11,195 nt of DNA, from assembly GCA_013202535.1 (NCBI GenBank), contig JABMRP010000043.1, forward strand, positions 1-11,195, written 5' to 3'. The notes beneath the pieces were generated by a model that saw nothing but the letters and a program-made list of their open reading frames with translations, did not search any database and was not told where the DNA came from. The translations under genes were made by a program, and so were the position numbers. Origin of the DNA: Planctomycetota bacterium (lineage in GTDB: Bacteria; Planctomycetota; Planctomycetia; Pirellulales; Thermoguttaceae). Numbering within the stretch: position 1 is the first letter of the stretch; every line of letters starts with the position of its first letter. Below are positions 1 through 6,035 of the stretch, piece after piece.

Positions 1-833
1 AGATGATCTGCGACGCCGGCTGCCACATCTACAACTACGAACAGGCCGGCTATGCCCAGCTCAGCGGCATCGCCGCGCGGCCGGTCGAGGGAACCCGCGG
101 CGTGCTGCGGCCGGAACAACTCCACGGCCTCATTCGCCCCGCCGACGCACATTTCGTACGCACGCGCTTGGTCACCTTGGAAAACACGCACAACCGGGGC
201 GGCGGACGGATTCAACCCTACGAGACCGTCAAGGCCATTTGCGGCTGGGCACGCGAGAACGGTCTGCGGACCCATCTGGACGGCGCGCGGTTGTTCAACG
301 CCGCCATTGCCACGGGCATCGAACCGGCCCGTTGGGCGAAGCATTTCGATACGGTGAGCGTCTGTTTCAGCAAAGGGCTGGGCGCGCCGGTCGGCTCGGC
401 GCTCTGCGGGCCGAAAGATCTGATCGACGAGGCTCGGCGACATCGCAAGGTGCTCGGCGGCGGCATGCGACAGGCGGGCATCATTGCCGCCGCGGCACTC
501 CACGCCCTGGATCACCACGTCGACCGGCTGGCCGACGATCATGCGGGCGCCCAACGTCTGGCCGAGGCGATCCGCCGGATCGACCGGCTCCGGTTGCTCG
601 ACGAGCAGGTCGATACCAATCTGGTGTTCTTCCACGTCGATCCGTCGTGGGGCACGGCCGCCGAGTTCTCCGCGGCCCTGTATGCCCGGGGACTGTGGAT
701 CAACGCCACCGGCCCCACCACGCTCCGTGCGGTGACCCACTTGGACGTCGACTCGCAGGCCGTGGATCGTGCGATCGAGATTCTCCGGGACGTCGCGGAT
801 ACGGGATCTACTTCGCCTTGCGCTTCTGGCTGA
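1..833 (+). CDS. Low-specificity L-threonine aldolase (beta-eliminating lyase family), 5' truncated
   Basis: PLP-dependent cytosolic enzyme that would cleave L-threonine or L-allo-threonine to glycine and acetaldehyde. The reading frame is open from the left edge to TGA at 831-833. The Met codon at base 3 is almost certainly internal, because the family normally has about 340 residues and the visible part starts at the CDAGCHIYNYE stretch that follows the first ~65 residues. Counting from that Met, family hallmarks are LENTHN (59-64), HLDGAR (91-96; Asp and Arg contact the cofactor) and the Schiff-base lysine in SVCFSKGLGAPVGS (K124). The C-terminal small domain appears complete. The 3' end overlaps the convergent hydrolase gene by 26 bp. 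Family assignment is firm; substrate preference (L-threonine, L-allo-threonine or another beta-hydroxy amino acid) cannot be read from the sequence. Confidence 0.93.
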   Translation, partial: MICDAGCHIYNYEQAGYAQLSGIAARPVEGTRGVLRPEQLHGLIRPADAHFVRTRLVTLENTHNRGGGRIQPYETVKAICGWARENGLRTHLDGARLFNAAIATGIEPARWAKHFDTVSVCFSKGLGAPVGSALCGPKDLIDEARRHRKVLGGGMRQAGIIAAAALHALDHHVDRLADDHAGAQRLAEAIRRIDRLRLLDEQVDTNLVFFHVDPSWGTAAEFSAALYARGLWINATGPTTLRAVTHLDVDSQAVDRAIEILRDVADTGSTSPCASG

Positions 834-1605
834 ACACCCACTCGACAAACGTCGGCTCGGTGTAGGCGCGAGACCATGAGTTGTGGCCCACGCCTTCGTA
901 CTCGGTGTACTTCGGCTTACCGCCGGCCTCCTTCAGCGCTTCGACCATCGCACGCGACAGGCCGGGCGGCACGACGTTGTCGCTACCGCCGTGAAACACC
1001 CAGAACGCGATGTGGGCGATTTCCTTGGCCCGGGAGCTATCCGCTCCGCCACAGATGGGCACCGCCGCGGCAAAATAATCGGGCCGTCGCAGGCATGCGT
1101 CGAACGACCCGAATCCGCCCATCGAAAGACCCGTCACGTATCGCCGGTCGGGATCGATGTTGAATTCCTTCTCCAGCCCGTCGAGCACTTCCAACGTCAG
1201 CCGCATCGCCTCGCTGGGACGGCGAGCCGCCGCGTCGGATTTCTGCAAGCCCCAGTAAGACGGCACCCACTTGTCCTCGCGCGGACATTGCGGCGCGACC
1301 AGGATACAGGGCGTCTTCTTTCGAGCCTCTTCGCTCACCAGCCGCAACACCTGCGGATGGACGAGTTGCCGGCGATTGTCGTCGCCCCGCTCACCGGCCC
1401 CGTGGAGAAAGAGGACCAGCGCGTGCTTTTGCGTTTTGTCGTATTCCGGCGGTACGAACAACCGATAGGGAAGCGTTTTGCCGTCGGCATCGCGATGGAC
1501 GCGAGCTTCCATTTTCTCGGCAATCTCCTTCTCGTTCGCGCCTGCCTGGTTCCATGCTCCCATCATTGCCGCTCCCACCACGATCGCCGCTGTTGTTAAT
1601 CTCAC
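808..1605 (-). CDS. Secreted alpha/beta-hydrolase (predicted peptidase/esterase, dienelactone-hydrolase or prolyl-oligopeptidase-like)
   Basis: A 265-residue alpha/beta-hydrolase. I chose the GTG start at 1605 over an upstream ATG at 1656 because a strong GAGGAGA site lies 8 nt upstream and the protein then begins directly with a signal peptide (RLTTAAIVVGAAMMGAW, cleavage probable after AGA near residue 23). The oxyanion/first-strand motif is FLHGAGERGDDN (67-78). The nucleophile elbow is GLSMGG with Ser161, the acid is Asp209 in HGGSDN, and the base is His241 in GVGHNSW, so the full triad is present in order. This matches the single-domain 'predicted peptidase' hydrolases common in planctomycetes, acting on esters or peptides in the periplasm or outside the cell. 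The substrate is unknown; a carboxylesterase is as likely as a peptidase. The 3' end overlaps the threonine aldolase gene tail to tail. Confidence 0.88.
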   Translation of the reverse strand: MRLTTAAIVVGAAMMGAWNQAGANEKEIAEKMEARVHRDADGKTLPYRLFVPPEYDKTQKHALVLFLHGAGERGDDNRRQLVHPQVLRLVSEEARKKTPCILVAPQCPREDKWVPSYWGLQKSDAAARRPSEAMRLTLEVLDGLEKEFNIDPDRRYVTGLSMGGFGSFDACLRRPDYFAAAVPICGGADSSRAKEIAHIAFWVFHGGSDNVVPPGLSRAMVEALKEAGGKPKYTEYEGVGHNSWSRAYTEPTFVEWVFSQKRKAK

Positions 1606-1612
1606 CGGGTTG

Positions 1613-1619
1613 TCTCCTC
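1613..1619 (-). promoter_or_regulatory. Ribosome binding site deciding the GTG start of the secreted hydrolase
   Basis: On the minus strand GAGGAGA sits 8 nt (from its GGAG core) before the GTG at 1605. No comparable site precedes the alternative ATG at 1656, which would place 17 charged and polar residues in front of the signal peptide. This supports the GTG start. Confidence 0.7.
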
Positions 1620-1724
1620 GAAGAAAGGTCTTGTGACTCGGTTCCGATCCCCCCATGATACATGCCTCGACCCACTCGACGCCAGTGGCACTACCCCTCC
1701 GTCGGGCCCGACGGCCGCGTCCGC

Positions 1725-1751
1725 TTGCCCCTTGACTGGTACCCGTATAAT
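1725..1751 (+). promoter_or_regulatory. Candidate sigma70-type promoter for the mannonate-dehydratase-like gene
   Basis: A perfect TATAAT (1746-1751) is preceded by TTGCCC (1725-1730; 4 of 6 matches to TTGACA) with a short 15-bp spacer. A TTGACT at 1732-1737 is nearer the consensus but only 8 bp from the -10, so it cannot pair with it. The predicted transcript start is near 1758, giving a 5' untranslated region of about 70 nt. The spacer is otherwise plain except for the 12-bp palindrome GTCGGGCCCGAC at 1701-1712, just upstream. In a GC-rich genome a perfect TATAAT is uncommon, but the suboptimal spacing keeps this tentative. Confidence 0.4.
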
Positions 1752-1825
1752 TCCCGTGGGACTTCGGCTGATACTTGGCTGGAGTATTGAAGCGTTTCGA
1801 CGAACCGCCATCGGGGAACCGTACG

Positions 1826-2896
1826 ATGAAGATTGGCCTGGGACTCTATCGGCGAATGTTCACGCCGGAGAATCTGCGTTTTGCTCGGCAAGCCGGTTGC
1901 ACCCACGTCGTGGCCCATCTAGTCGACTATTTCCGCGAGGGAACGTTGCACGGCACGGACGGCGAGCGTTGCTGGGGAATCACCGACGGCGACCACCGCC
2001 CCTGGTCCGAGGCGGAACTTCTGCGGCTGCGCGACATGGCCGCCGAGGAGGGCCTGCAACTCGAGGCGATCGAGAATTTCGACCCGGGGCACTGGCACGA
2101 CGTGCTGCTGGACGGGCCGAAGAAGGACCAGCAGATCGAACACCTCAAGGCGATCGTTCGGCGATTGGGTCGCGTGGGGATCCGCACGATGGGCTACAAC
2201 TTCAGCATCGCCGGCGTGTGGGGCCACGTGACGGGCCCGTTTGCTCGCGGCGGTGCCGAGTCGGTCGGCTTTCTCGGCCCGGCCGGTCCGGCGGAGACAC
2301 CCATCCCCAACGGGCAAGTGTGGAATATGACCCACGCCCCGAACGCCCTGCCGGGCACGCTGGCGCCGATCACCAGCGAGCAACTGTGGGACCGCGTGCG
2401 GTACTTTCTCGAAGCGTTGGTGCCGGTGGCCGAGGCTGCCGGCGTTCGCCTGGCGGCGCATCCCGACGACCCGCCGATGCCCACTTTGCGCGGCACGCCT
2501 CGACTGGTCTATCAACCCCATCTCTATCAACGGCTGCTCGATCTGGTTCCCAGCCCGGCCAACGCCCTGGAGTTCTGCCTCGGTTCGCTGCAAGAGATGA
2601 CCGAAGGCGACGTCTACGAGGCCGTCGACCGTTACAGCCGGCTGGGCGCCTTGGCCTACGTGCATTTCCGCAACGTCCAGGGGAAGGTGCCCGACTATCG
2701 GGAGGTGTTTATCGACGAAGGCGACCTGGACATGATCCGCGCGCTGCGCATCCTGCACCGCAACGGATACGACGGCCTGCTCGTACCCGACCACGCCCCG
2801 CTGATGTCGTGCGACGCTCCGTGGCACGCCGGCATGGCCTACACGCTGGGTTACATACGCGCGGTGCTGCGCATGGTCGAGTCTCCCCCAAAGTAG
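1826..2896 (+). CDS. uxuA: Mannonate dehydratase-like TIM-barrel enzyme (UxuA family)
   Basis: A 356-residue xylose-isomerase-like TIM barrel that probably dehydrates D-mannonate to 2-keto-3-deoxygluconate in hexuronate breakdown. The ATG at 1826 is preceded by GGGGA and starts the barrel directly (MKIGLGLYRRMF); an in-frame TTG at 1775 would add 17 residues with no matching fold. Candidate metal ligands appear in the order known for ManD enzymes: His212 in AAHPDDPP, Cys251 in LEFCLGSLQEM, His280 in YVHFRN and Asp322 in VPDHAPLM, with the adjacent His323 as the likely catalytic base. YNFSIAGVW (124-132) and GTPRLVY (223-229) also fit. The length matches the short (~360-residue) forms rather than the ~394-residue E. 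coli enzyme. No uxaC, uxuB or KDG kinase neighbour is visible, so the pathway role is inferred from family alone; a related sugar epimerase/isomerase remains possible. Confidence 0.82.
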   Translation: MKIGLGLYRRMFTPENLRFARQAGCTHVVAHLVDYFREGTLHGTDGERCWGITDGDHRPWSEAELLRLRDMAAEEGLQLEAIENFDPGHWHDVLLDGPKKDQQIEHLKAIVRRLGRVGIRTMGYNFSIAGVWGHVTGPFARGGAESVGFLGPAGPAETPIPNGQVWNMTHAPNALPGTLAPITSEQLWDRVRYFLEALVPVAEAAGVRLAAHPDDPPMPTLRGTPRLVYQPHLYQRLLDLVPSPANALEFCLGSLQEMTEGDVYEAVDRYSRLGALAYVHFRNVQGKVPDYREVFIDEGDLDMIRALRILHRNGYDGLLVPDHAPLMSCDAPWHAGMAYTLGYIRAVLRMVESPPK

Positions 2897-3026
2897 CAGC
2901 GCACACTCCGTGTGCCGTAGCCCCCAACAACACAGCCGTTCCTGATCTGCTCCTAACCGGCGATCCTGACATTGTATCGCGTCCGGCGGCTTTGTCGGCG
3001 GACGGCACACGGAGTGTGCCTGCTAC
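2893..3026. repeat. REP/MITE-like inverted-repeat element in a convergent intergenic region
   Basis: Two arms, 2893-2918 and 3002-3026, are reverse complements over about 25 of 26 positions: 18 identical bases (ACGGCACACGGAGTGTGC on the right arm), a one-base indel, then CTGCTAC. Each arm also folds on itself: the right arm carries GGCACAC-GGA-GTGTGCC (3004-3020), a 7-bp stem with a 3-nt loop, and the left arm a 6-bp version. The ~83 bp between them shows no coding signal. The left arm begins in the last codons of the mannonate-dehydratase-like gene and includes its TAG stop; the right arm ends 9 bp before the stop of the convergent PLP enzyme. The layout is that of paired REP sequences (BIME) or a small non-autonomous transposable element. 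There is no U tract beside either hairpin, so neither is an intrinsic terminator, although they could protect both 3' ends. Confidence 0.75.
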
Positions 3027-3035
3027 GACGACCCC

Positions 3036-4184
3036 TCAAAACGCGCTGTCCATGGCCTGCAGTAAGTCGGCCCGGAGATCTTCGACCGCTTCGAGGCCGA
3101 CCGAGAGGCGGATCAGGCCGTCGGCGACACCGTGAGCCCGCCGATCTTGGGGGTCGTAGCTGGCGTGCGACATCGAGGCCGGCTGTTCGATCAACGACTC
3201 GACCGCCCCGAGACTCACGGCCAGTTGAAACAACCGGGTGCTCTCGACGACTTTCTTGGCGGCGGCAAAATCGCCGGCGATCTCGAAACTGAGCATCGCC
3301 CCGAAGCCACCGTCCATCTGCCGCGCGGCGATCTCGTGGCCCGGGTGGTCGGGCAGCCCGGGGTACATGACCCGCGCGACCCGATCGTCGGCCAGGAGAA
3401 ACTGGGCCAATTGCCGCGCGCTGCGAGACTGTTCCCGAACGCGCAACTCGAGGGTCTTGATCCCCCGGCTGCAAAGAAAACTCTCCAGCGGCCCCATCAC
3501 GGCGCCGGTGGCGTTTTGAATGAAATAGAGACGGTCGTAAAGCGCCCGGTCGGCGACCACCAGGGCACCGCCCAGCACGTCGCTATGTCCGCCCAGATAC
3601 TTGGTGGCCGAGTGCATGACGATGTCGGCTCCCAGTTCCAGCGGACGCGTCAAGACGGGCGTGGCAAACGTGGCGTCGACTCCCAGCAGGAGGCCGTGGC
3701 GATGGGCGATCTCGGCGCACGCGGCGATGTCGGTGATCGAGAGCAGTGGATTGCCGGGACTTTCGATCCAGAGCAATCGCGTCTGTGGGGTAATCGCCGC
3801 TTCCAGCGCGTCGAGGTCGTGGGCCGGCGCCAGGGTCACGCCGATGCCCGCGCGGTCGACGATCTTGTGCAGCAGCCGGTAGGTGCCGCCGTAGATGTCG
3901 GTACCGGCCAGGACGCTCTGGCCGGAAGAAAGGAGCATCGTGACGCAATGGATCGCCGCCATGCCGGAGGAGAAAGCCAGTGCGTCGGTGCCGGAGTCCA
4001 GCGAGGCAAGCGTCGTTTCCAAGTCCTTTCGGGTGGGATTGCCGCTGCGCGCGTAGTCGAACCGGCCCCAATCGCCGGCCCCCGGCTGCACGTAGGTCGC
4101 CGCCAAATGAATCGGCCGCACCACGGCCCCCGTTTCCGCATCGCGCCGATTACCGACGTGAATAGCACGCGTCCGAAATTCCAT
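3036..4184 (-). CDS. Cystathionine gamma-synthase/lyase-family PLP enzyme (trans-sulfuration)
   Basis: A 382-residue Cys/Met-metabolism PLP enzyme (fold type I, gamma family), close to the usual 380-400. The ATG at 4184 has a purine-rich GGGAGAGGG just upstream. Visible signatures are FDYARSGNPT (42-51, the Tyr/Arg that reach the phosphate of the neighbouring subunit's PLP), FSSGMAAIH (71-79), WIESPGNP (139-146), VDATFATP (169-176, Asp170 on the pyridine nitrogen), the Schiff-base lysine K195 in HSATKYLGGHSD, and SLGAVESLIEQP near the C terminus. It follows the plant-like cystathionine gamma-synthase gene by 33 bp in the same operon. With a gamma-synthase upstream, the simplest role here is the next step, cystathionine cleavage (beta-lyase to homocysteine or gamma-lyase to cysteine). 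Homology alone does not separate synthase, beta-lyase, gamma-lyase and methionine gamma-lyase, so no gene symbol is given. Confidence 0.88.
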   Translation of the reverse strand: MEFRTRAIHVGNRRDAETGAVVRPIHLAATYVQPGAGDWGRFDYARSGNPTRKDLETTLASLDSGTDALAFSSGMAAIHCVTMLLSSGQSVLAGTDIYGGTYRLLHKIVDRAGIGVTLAPAHDLDALEAAITPQTRLLWIESPGNPLLSITDIAACAEIAHRHGLLLGVDATFATPVLTRPLELGADIVMHSATKYLGGHSDVLGGALVVADRALYDRLYFIQNATGAVMGPLESFLCSRGIKTLELRVREQSRSARQLAQFLLADDRVARVMYPGLPDHPGHEIAARQMDGGFGAMLSFEIAGDFAAAKKVVESTRLFQLAVSLGAVESLIEQPASMSHASYDPQDRRAHGVADGLIRLSVGLEAVEDLRADLLQAMDSAF

Positions 4185-4217
4185 GAAGCCCTCTCCCTAT
4201 TCCCTCATTGCGACTTG

Positions 4218-5429
4218 CTACCTGTCCAGCGCTTGCTGAAAATCGGCGATCAGATCTTCGGTGTTCTCGATGCCGCAGGAGACTCGAATCATGTTATCGC
4301 GGATGCCGGCCGCCTGACGTTCGGCGGGAGTGAAATCGTGGTAGCTCATCAGCAGCGGCTGCTCGATGAGCGATTCGACGCCGCCGAGGCTGGGGCCGAT
4401 TCGGGGAAGACGCACCGCGTCGACCACCGCGGCCGTTTCCTCCTCCGAGGCATCCTTGACCAGAAAGGTGACCAGTCCGCCGAATCCTGCGAGGTCGCGC
4501 TTCGCCACGTCGTGATCCTTGTGGCTGGGCAGCCCCGGGTAATAAACCTTCTCGACCCGCGGATGGGCTTCGAGAAACTCGGCCAGGGCCAATCCGTTCT
4601 CGTTGTGTCGCCGCATCCGCAGTTCAAAGGTCTTTAGGCCTCGCAGGAGCAAGTAGGCGTTGTGCGGGCCGTTGATCAGTCCGGCCACGCCGCGGAGTTT
4701 TCGCACCGCCTCGAGCTTCTCGGACGATCCGATCACCACGCCGGCCAGCAGATCGTTGTGTCCGGCCAAATACTTGGTACAGGAGTGCAACACGTAGTCG
4801 ACACCCGCGGCCAGCGGACGCTGGTTGTATGGCGTGGCCAGCGTGGCGTCGATCAGCGTTTCCACGCCGTGCTTCCGGCCGAGGGCAACGAATCGCTCGA
4901 TATCGACGACACTGAGGTGCGGATTGGTGGGTGATTCGCTGATCAGCAGCTTCGTGGCCGGCGAGATAGCGGCTTCCATCCGCTCGTAGTCGCAAGCCGG
5001 GATCTGGTGCGTGACGACCCCGAACTTTCCCAGGTAATCCTTGCAGAATTGGCGAGTGCGATGGTAGCACTCGTCGAAGAGCACGATCTCATCGCCGGAC
5101 TGAAGCTTGGCCAAGAGCAACCCGGAAAGGGCGGTCATCCCCGCGGAAAACAGAATGGCCTCCTCGCCGCCGTCCAGGGCGGCCAGCTTCCGCTCGACGA
5201 CCTTCTCCGTGGGATTTCCATATCGGCCGTATTCCTCACGCGGCAGATCTCCCTCGACGTACTCCAACACCGCCTGGCTATTGGCGAAGGTATAGGTCGA
5301 GGCACAGAAAATCGGGTCGGTGATAGAGTGGCCCAGTTTGAGCCGATCCTCGCCGGCGTGAACCGCCCGGGTCGATAGTCCGGACGTGTCTTGAGTCGTG
5401 TTGTGCGATGCAGGGTCCGAGGGGGGCAT
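4218..5429 (-). CDS. Plant-like cystathionine gamma-synthase
   Basis: A 403-residue PLP enzyme joining an activated homoserine with cysteine to give cystathionine, the entry into methionine synthesis by trans-sulfuration. I chose the ATG at 5429, 10 nt after AAGGAG, over an in-frame GTG at 5483 that sits just past the leader terminator with a weak site. Motifs: STRAVHAGED (19-28), EYGRYGNPT (66-74), ECYHRTRQF (120-128), ESPTNPHLSVVDIE (165-178), IDATLATPYNQRPL (193-206), Schiff-base lysine K219 in HSCTKYLAGHNDLLAG, YYPGLPSHKDHD and GGVESLIEQPLLMSY. EYGRYGNPT, CYxxTRxF, the LATPYNQ block and GHNDLLAG recall plant chloroplast cystathionine gamma-synthases more than E. coli MetB. Plant enzymes use O-phosphohomoserine; bacterial ones usually O-acyl-homoserine; the donor here is not determined. 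A structured leader with an intrinsic terminator precedes it. The second PLP enzyme follows after 33 bp. Confidence 0.85.
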   Translation of the reverse strand: MPPSDPASHNTTQDTSGLSTRAVHAGEDRLKLGHSITDPIFCASTYTFANSQAVLEYVEGDLPREEYGRYGNPTEKVVERKLAALDGGEEAILFSAGMTALSGLLLAKLQSGDEIVLFDECYHRTRQFCKDYLGKFGVVTHQIPACDYERMEAAISPATKLLISESPTNPHLSVVDIERFVALGRKHGVETLIDATLATPYNQRPLAAGVDYVLHSCTKYLAGHNDLLAGVVIGSSEKLEAVRKLRGVAGLINGPHNAYLLLRGLKTFELRMRRHNENGLALAEFLEAHPRVEKVYYPGLPSHKDHDVAKRDLAGFGGLVTFLVKDASEEETAAVVDAVRLPRIGPSLGGVESLIEQPLLMSYHDFTPAERQAAGIRDNMIRVSCGIENTEDLIADFQQALDR

Positions 5430-5492
5430 GTCGGGCAAACTCCTTCCCAGTGGTGAACTATCTTCCCGCGCACGGGCGGACACCGAGAGGCC

Positions 5493-5529
5493 AAAAAAAA
5501 CCGCGAAACCCGCCTCTCAGCGGTCGCGG
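5493..5529 (-). terminator. Intrinsic terminator in the leader of the cystathionine gamma-synthase operon (attenuator)
   Basis: On the minus strand the hairpin 5529-5501 has an outer stem CCGCGA/TCGCGG, an inner stem CCGC/GCGG around the loop TGAGAG and a small GTT bulge, and is followed directly by eight T residues (5500-5493). It points into the cystathionine gamma-synthase gene and lies about 63 nt upstream of its ATG at 5429, with no gene ending just before it. A strong terminator at this place is typical of transcription attenuation or a riboswitch expression platform. Confidence 0.82.
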
Positions 5530-5627
5530 CTGGCTTCAGTCAAGTCTGACCGTCCGAAGGGTTGTGTCGAACCCCCTCGGAGATGGCACTTTAGCAGGTC
5601 TTGGCTGCAAGCGGCCGCAAATCCCAT
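5501..5627 (-). promoter_or_regulatory. Structured 5' leader, candidate riboswitch/attenuator of unknown class
   Basis: Upstream of the terminator the minus-strand leader can form several helices in order: GCAG/CTGC around a 7-nt loop (5608-5594); a 10-bp hairpin (5580-5554) CCGAGGGGGTT/AACCCTTCGG with one bulged G; and a weaker hairpin around GGTCAG...CTGAAGCC. TTGCGGC (5620-5614) can pair over 7 bp (one G-U) with GCCGCGA (5530-5524), which is the 5' arm of the terminator. That pairing would close a multi-helix junction and stop the terminator forming, so a ligand stabilising it would turn the operon on. I found no match to S-box/SAM-I, SAM-II, SAM-IV, SAH, T-box, cobalamin or TPP consensus elements. 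A weak GATAAT (5689-5684) could be the -10, but no good -35 accompanies it. Control by a sulfur-amino-acid metabolite is inferred from the genes served. Confidence 0.5.
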
Positions 5628-6035
5628 GAGCAAATGATTCTACACACGCCCCGCCCCGCAGCCAACCATCCCTATGGGGGTCCATTATCCCGCTGAGTAT
5701 GGGTCGCGGAATTTTTGCCGAAAAGGGCCTCTGGGCGAGCAGATGAAACAGCGCGTTATACTCACCGAACGCCACTCATAGCGCCCATTGTGACGCGATA
5801 AACGACTGGCGGAGAGCATTTATCTGTGGTAACACACATCGGACAGCGGCGTGGCGTCCGCGGGATGCCCGCCGAGTATTGACCGGAAGTGAGAGATCCG
5901 CCGGTTGTAGCTAAAGGTGGCAATTCGCGCCCGCCGAAGAGAAAAACGGTAGCATGGGTCGTGCCAGAAATCCGTCTCATGCCGCTGAGCGTCGGAAATG
6001 CCGCATTCTTCGGAAATAACGAGGGGGGAACTCGT
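5628..6035. other. Divergent intergenic region between the cystathionine gamma-synthase operon and the paralogue cluster
   Basis: About 400 bp without a credible gene. It must hold the divergent promoters. The candidates I can see are weak: GATAAT on the minus strand (5689-5684), TATACT on the plus strand (5757-5762) and TTGACC (5879-5884), none with a good partner hexamer at 16-18 bp. An open stretch in frame with the downstream gene starts at 5889, but its 49 predicted residues lack signal-peptide character and precede a strong ribosome site and signal peptide at 6036, so I treat it as untranslated. No tRNA, repeat or mobile element is visible. Confidence 0.45.
6021..6029 (+). promoter_or_regulatory. 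Ribosome binding site fixing the start of paralogue A
   Basis: GAGGGGGGA lies 6 nt before the ATG at 6036. It decides against the longer reading frame from 5889 and places a clean signal peptide at the N terminus. Confidence 0.65.

Noticed and set aside
1775..1825. Extended N terminus (17 residues from a TTG) for the mannonate-dehydratase-like protein
   Set aside because: The ATG at 1826 has a GGGGA site and begins the first barrel strand directly; the extra residues have no fold match.
2901..2915. Hairpin GCACAC-TCC-GTGTGC after the mannonate-dehydratase-like gene as an intrinsic terminator
   Set aside because: It is followed by GC-rich sequence, not a T tract, and is explained as one arm of the inverted-repeat element.
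1633..3135. Another long plus-strand frame of about 500 codons spanning the mannonate-dehydratase-like gene and the inverted repeats
   Set aside because: Arg/Pro/Ala-rich translation typical of an off-frame reading of GC-rich DNA; the overlapping gene in another frame has conserved catalytic motifs.
3132..4637. Long open frame of about 500 codons on the plus strand opposite the two PLP enzyme genes
   Set aside because: It is the antisense shadow of two clearly recognisable enzyme genes, runs across their intergenic gap, and its predicted product has no recognisable domain.
5505..5525. CTGAGA in the terminator loop as part of a TPP riboswitch
   Set aside because: The other conserved TPP elements are absent and the segment is fully accounted for by the terminator hairpin loop.
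5517..5627. A 36-codon open frame in the leader (ATG at 5627, TGA within the terminator hairpin) with two Cys codons, as a leader peptide for ribosome-mediated attenuation
   Set aside because: No ribosome binding site precedes the ATG, and there is no run of Met or Cys codons at the point where a stalled ribosome would matter. The stop falling in the hairpin is suggestive but not enough.
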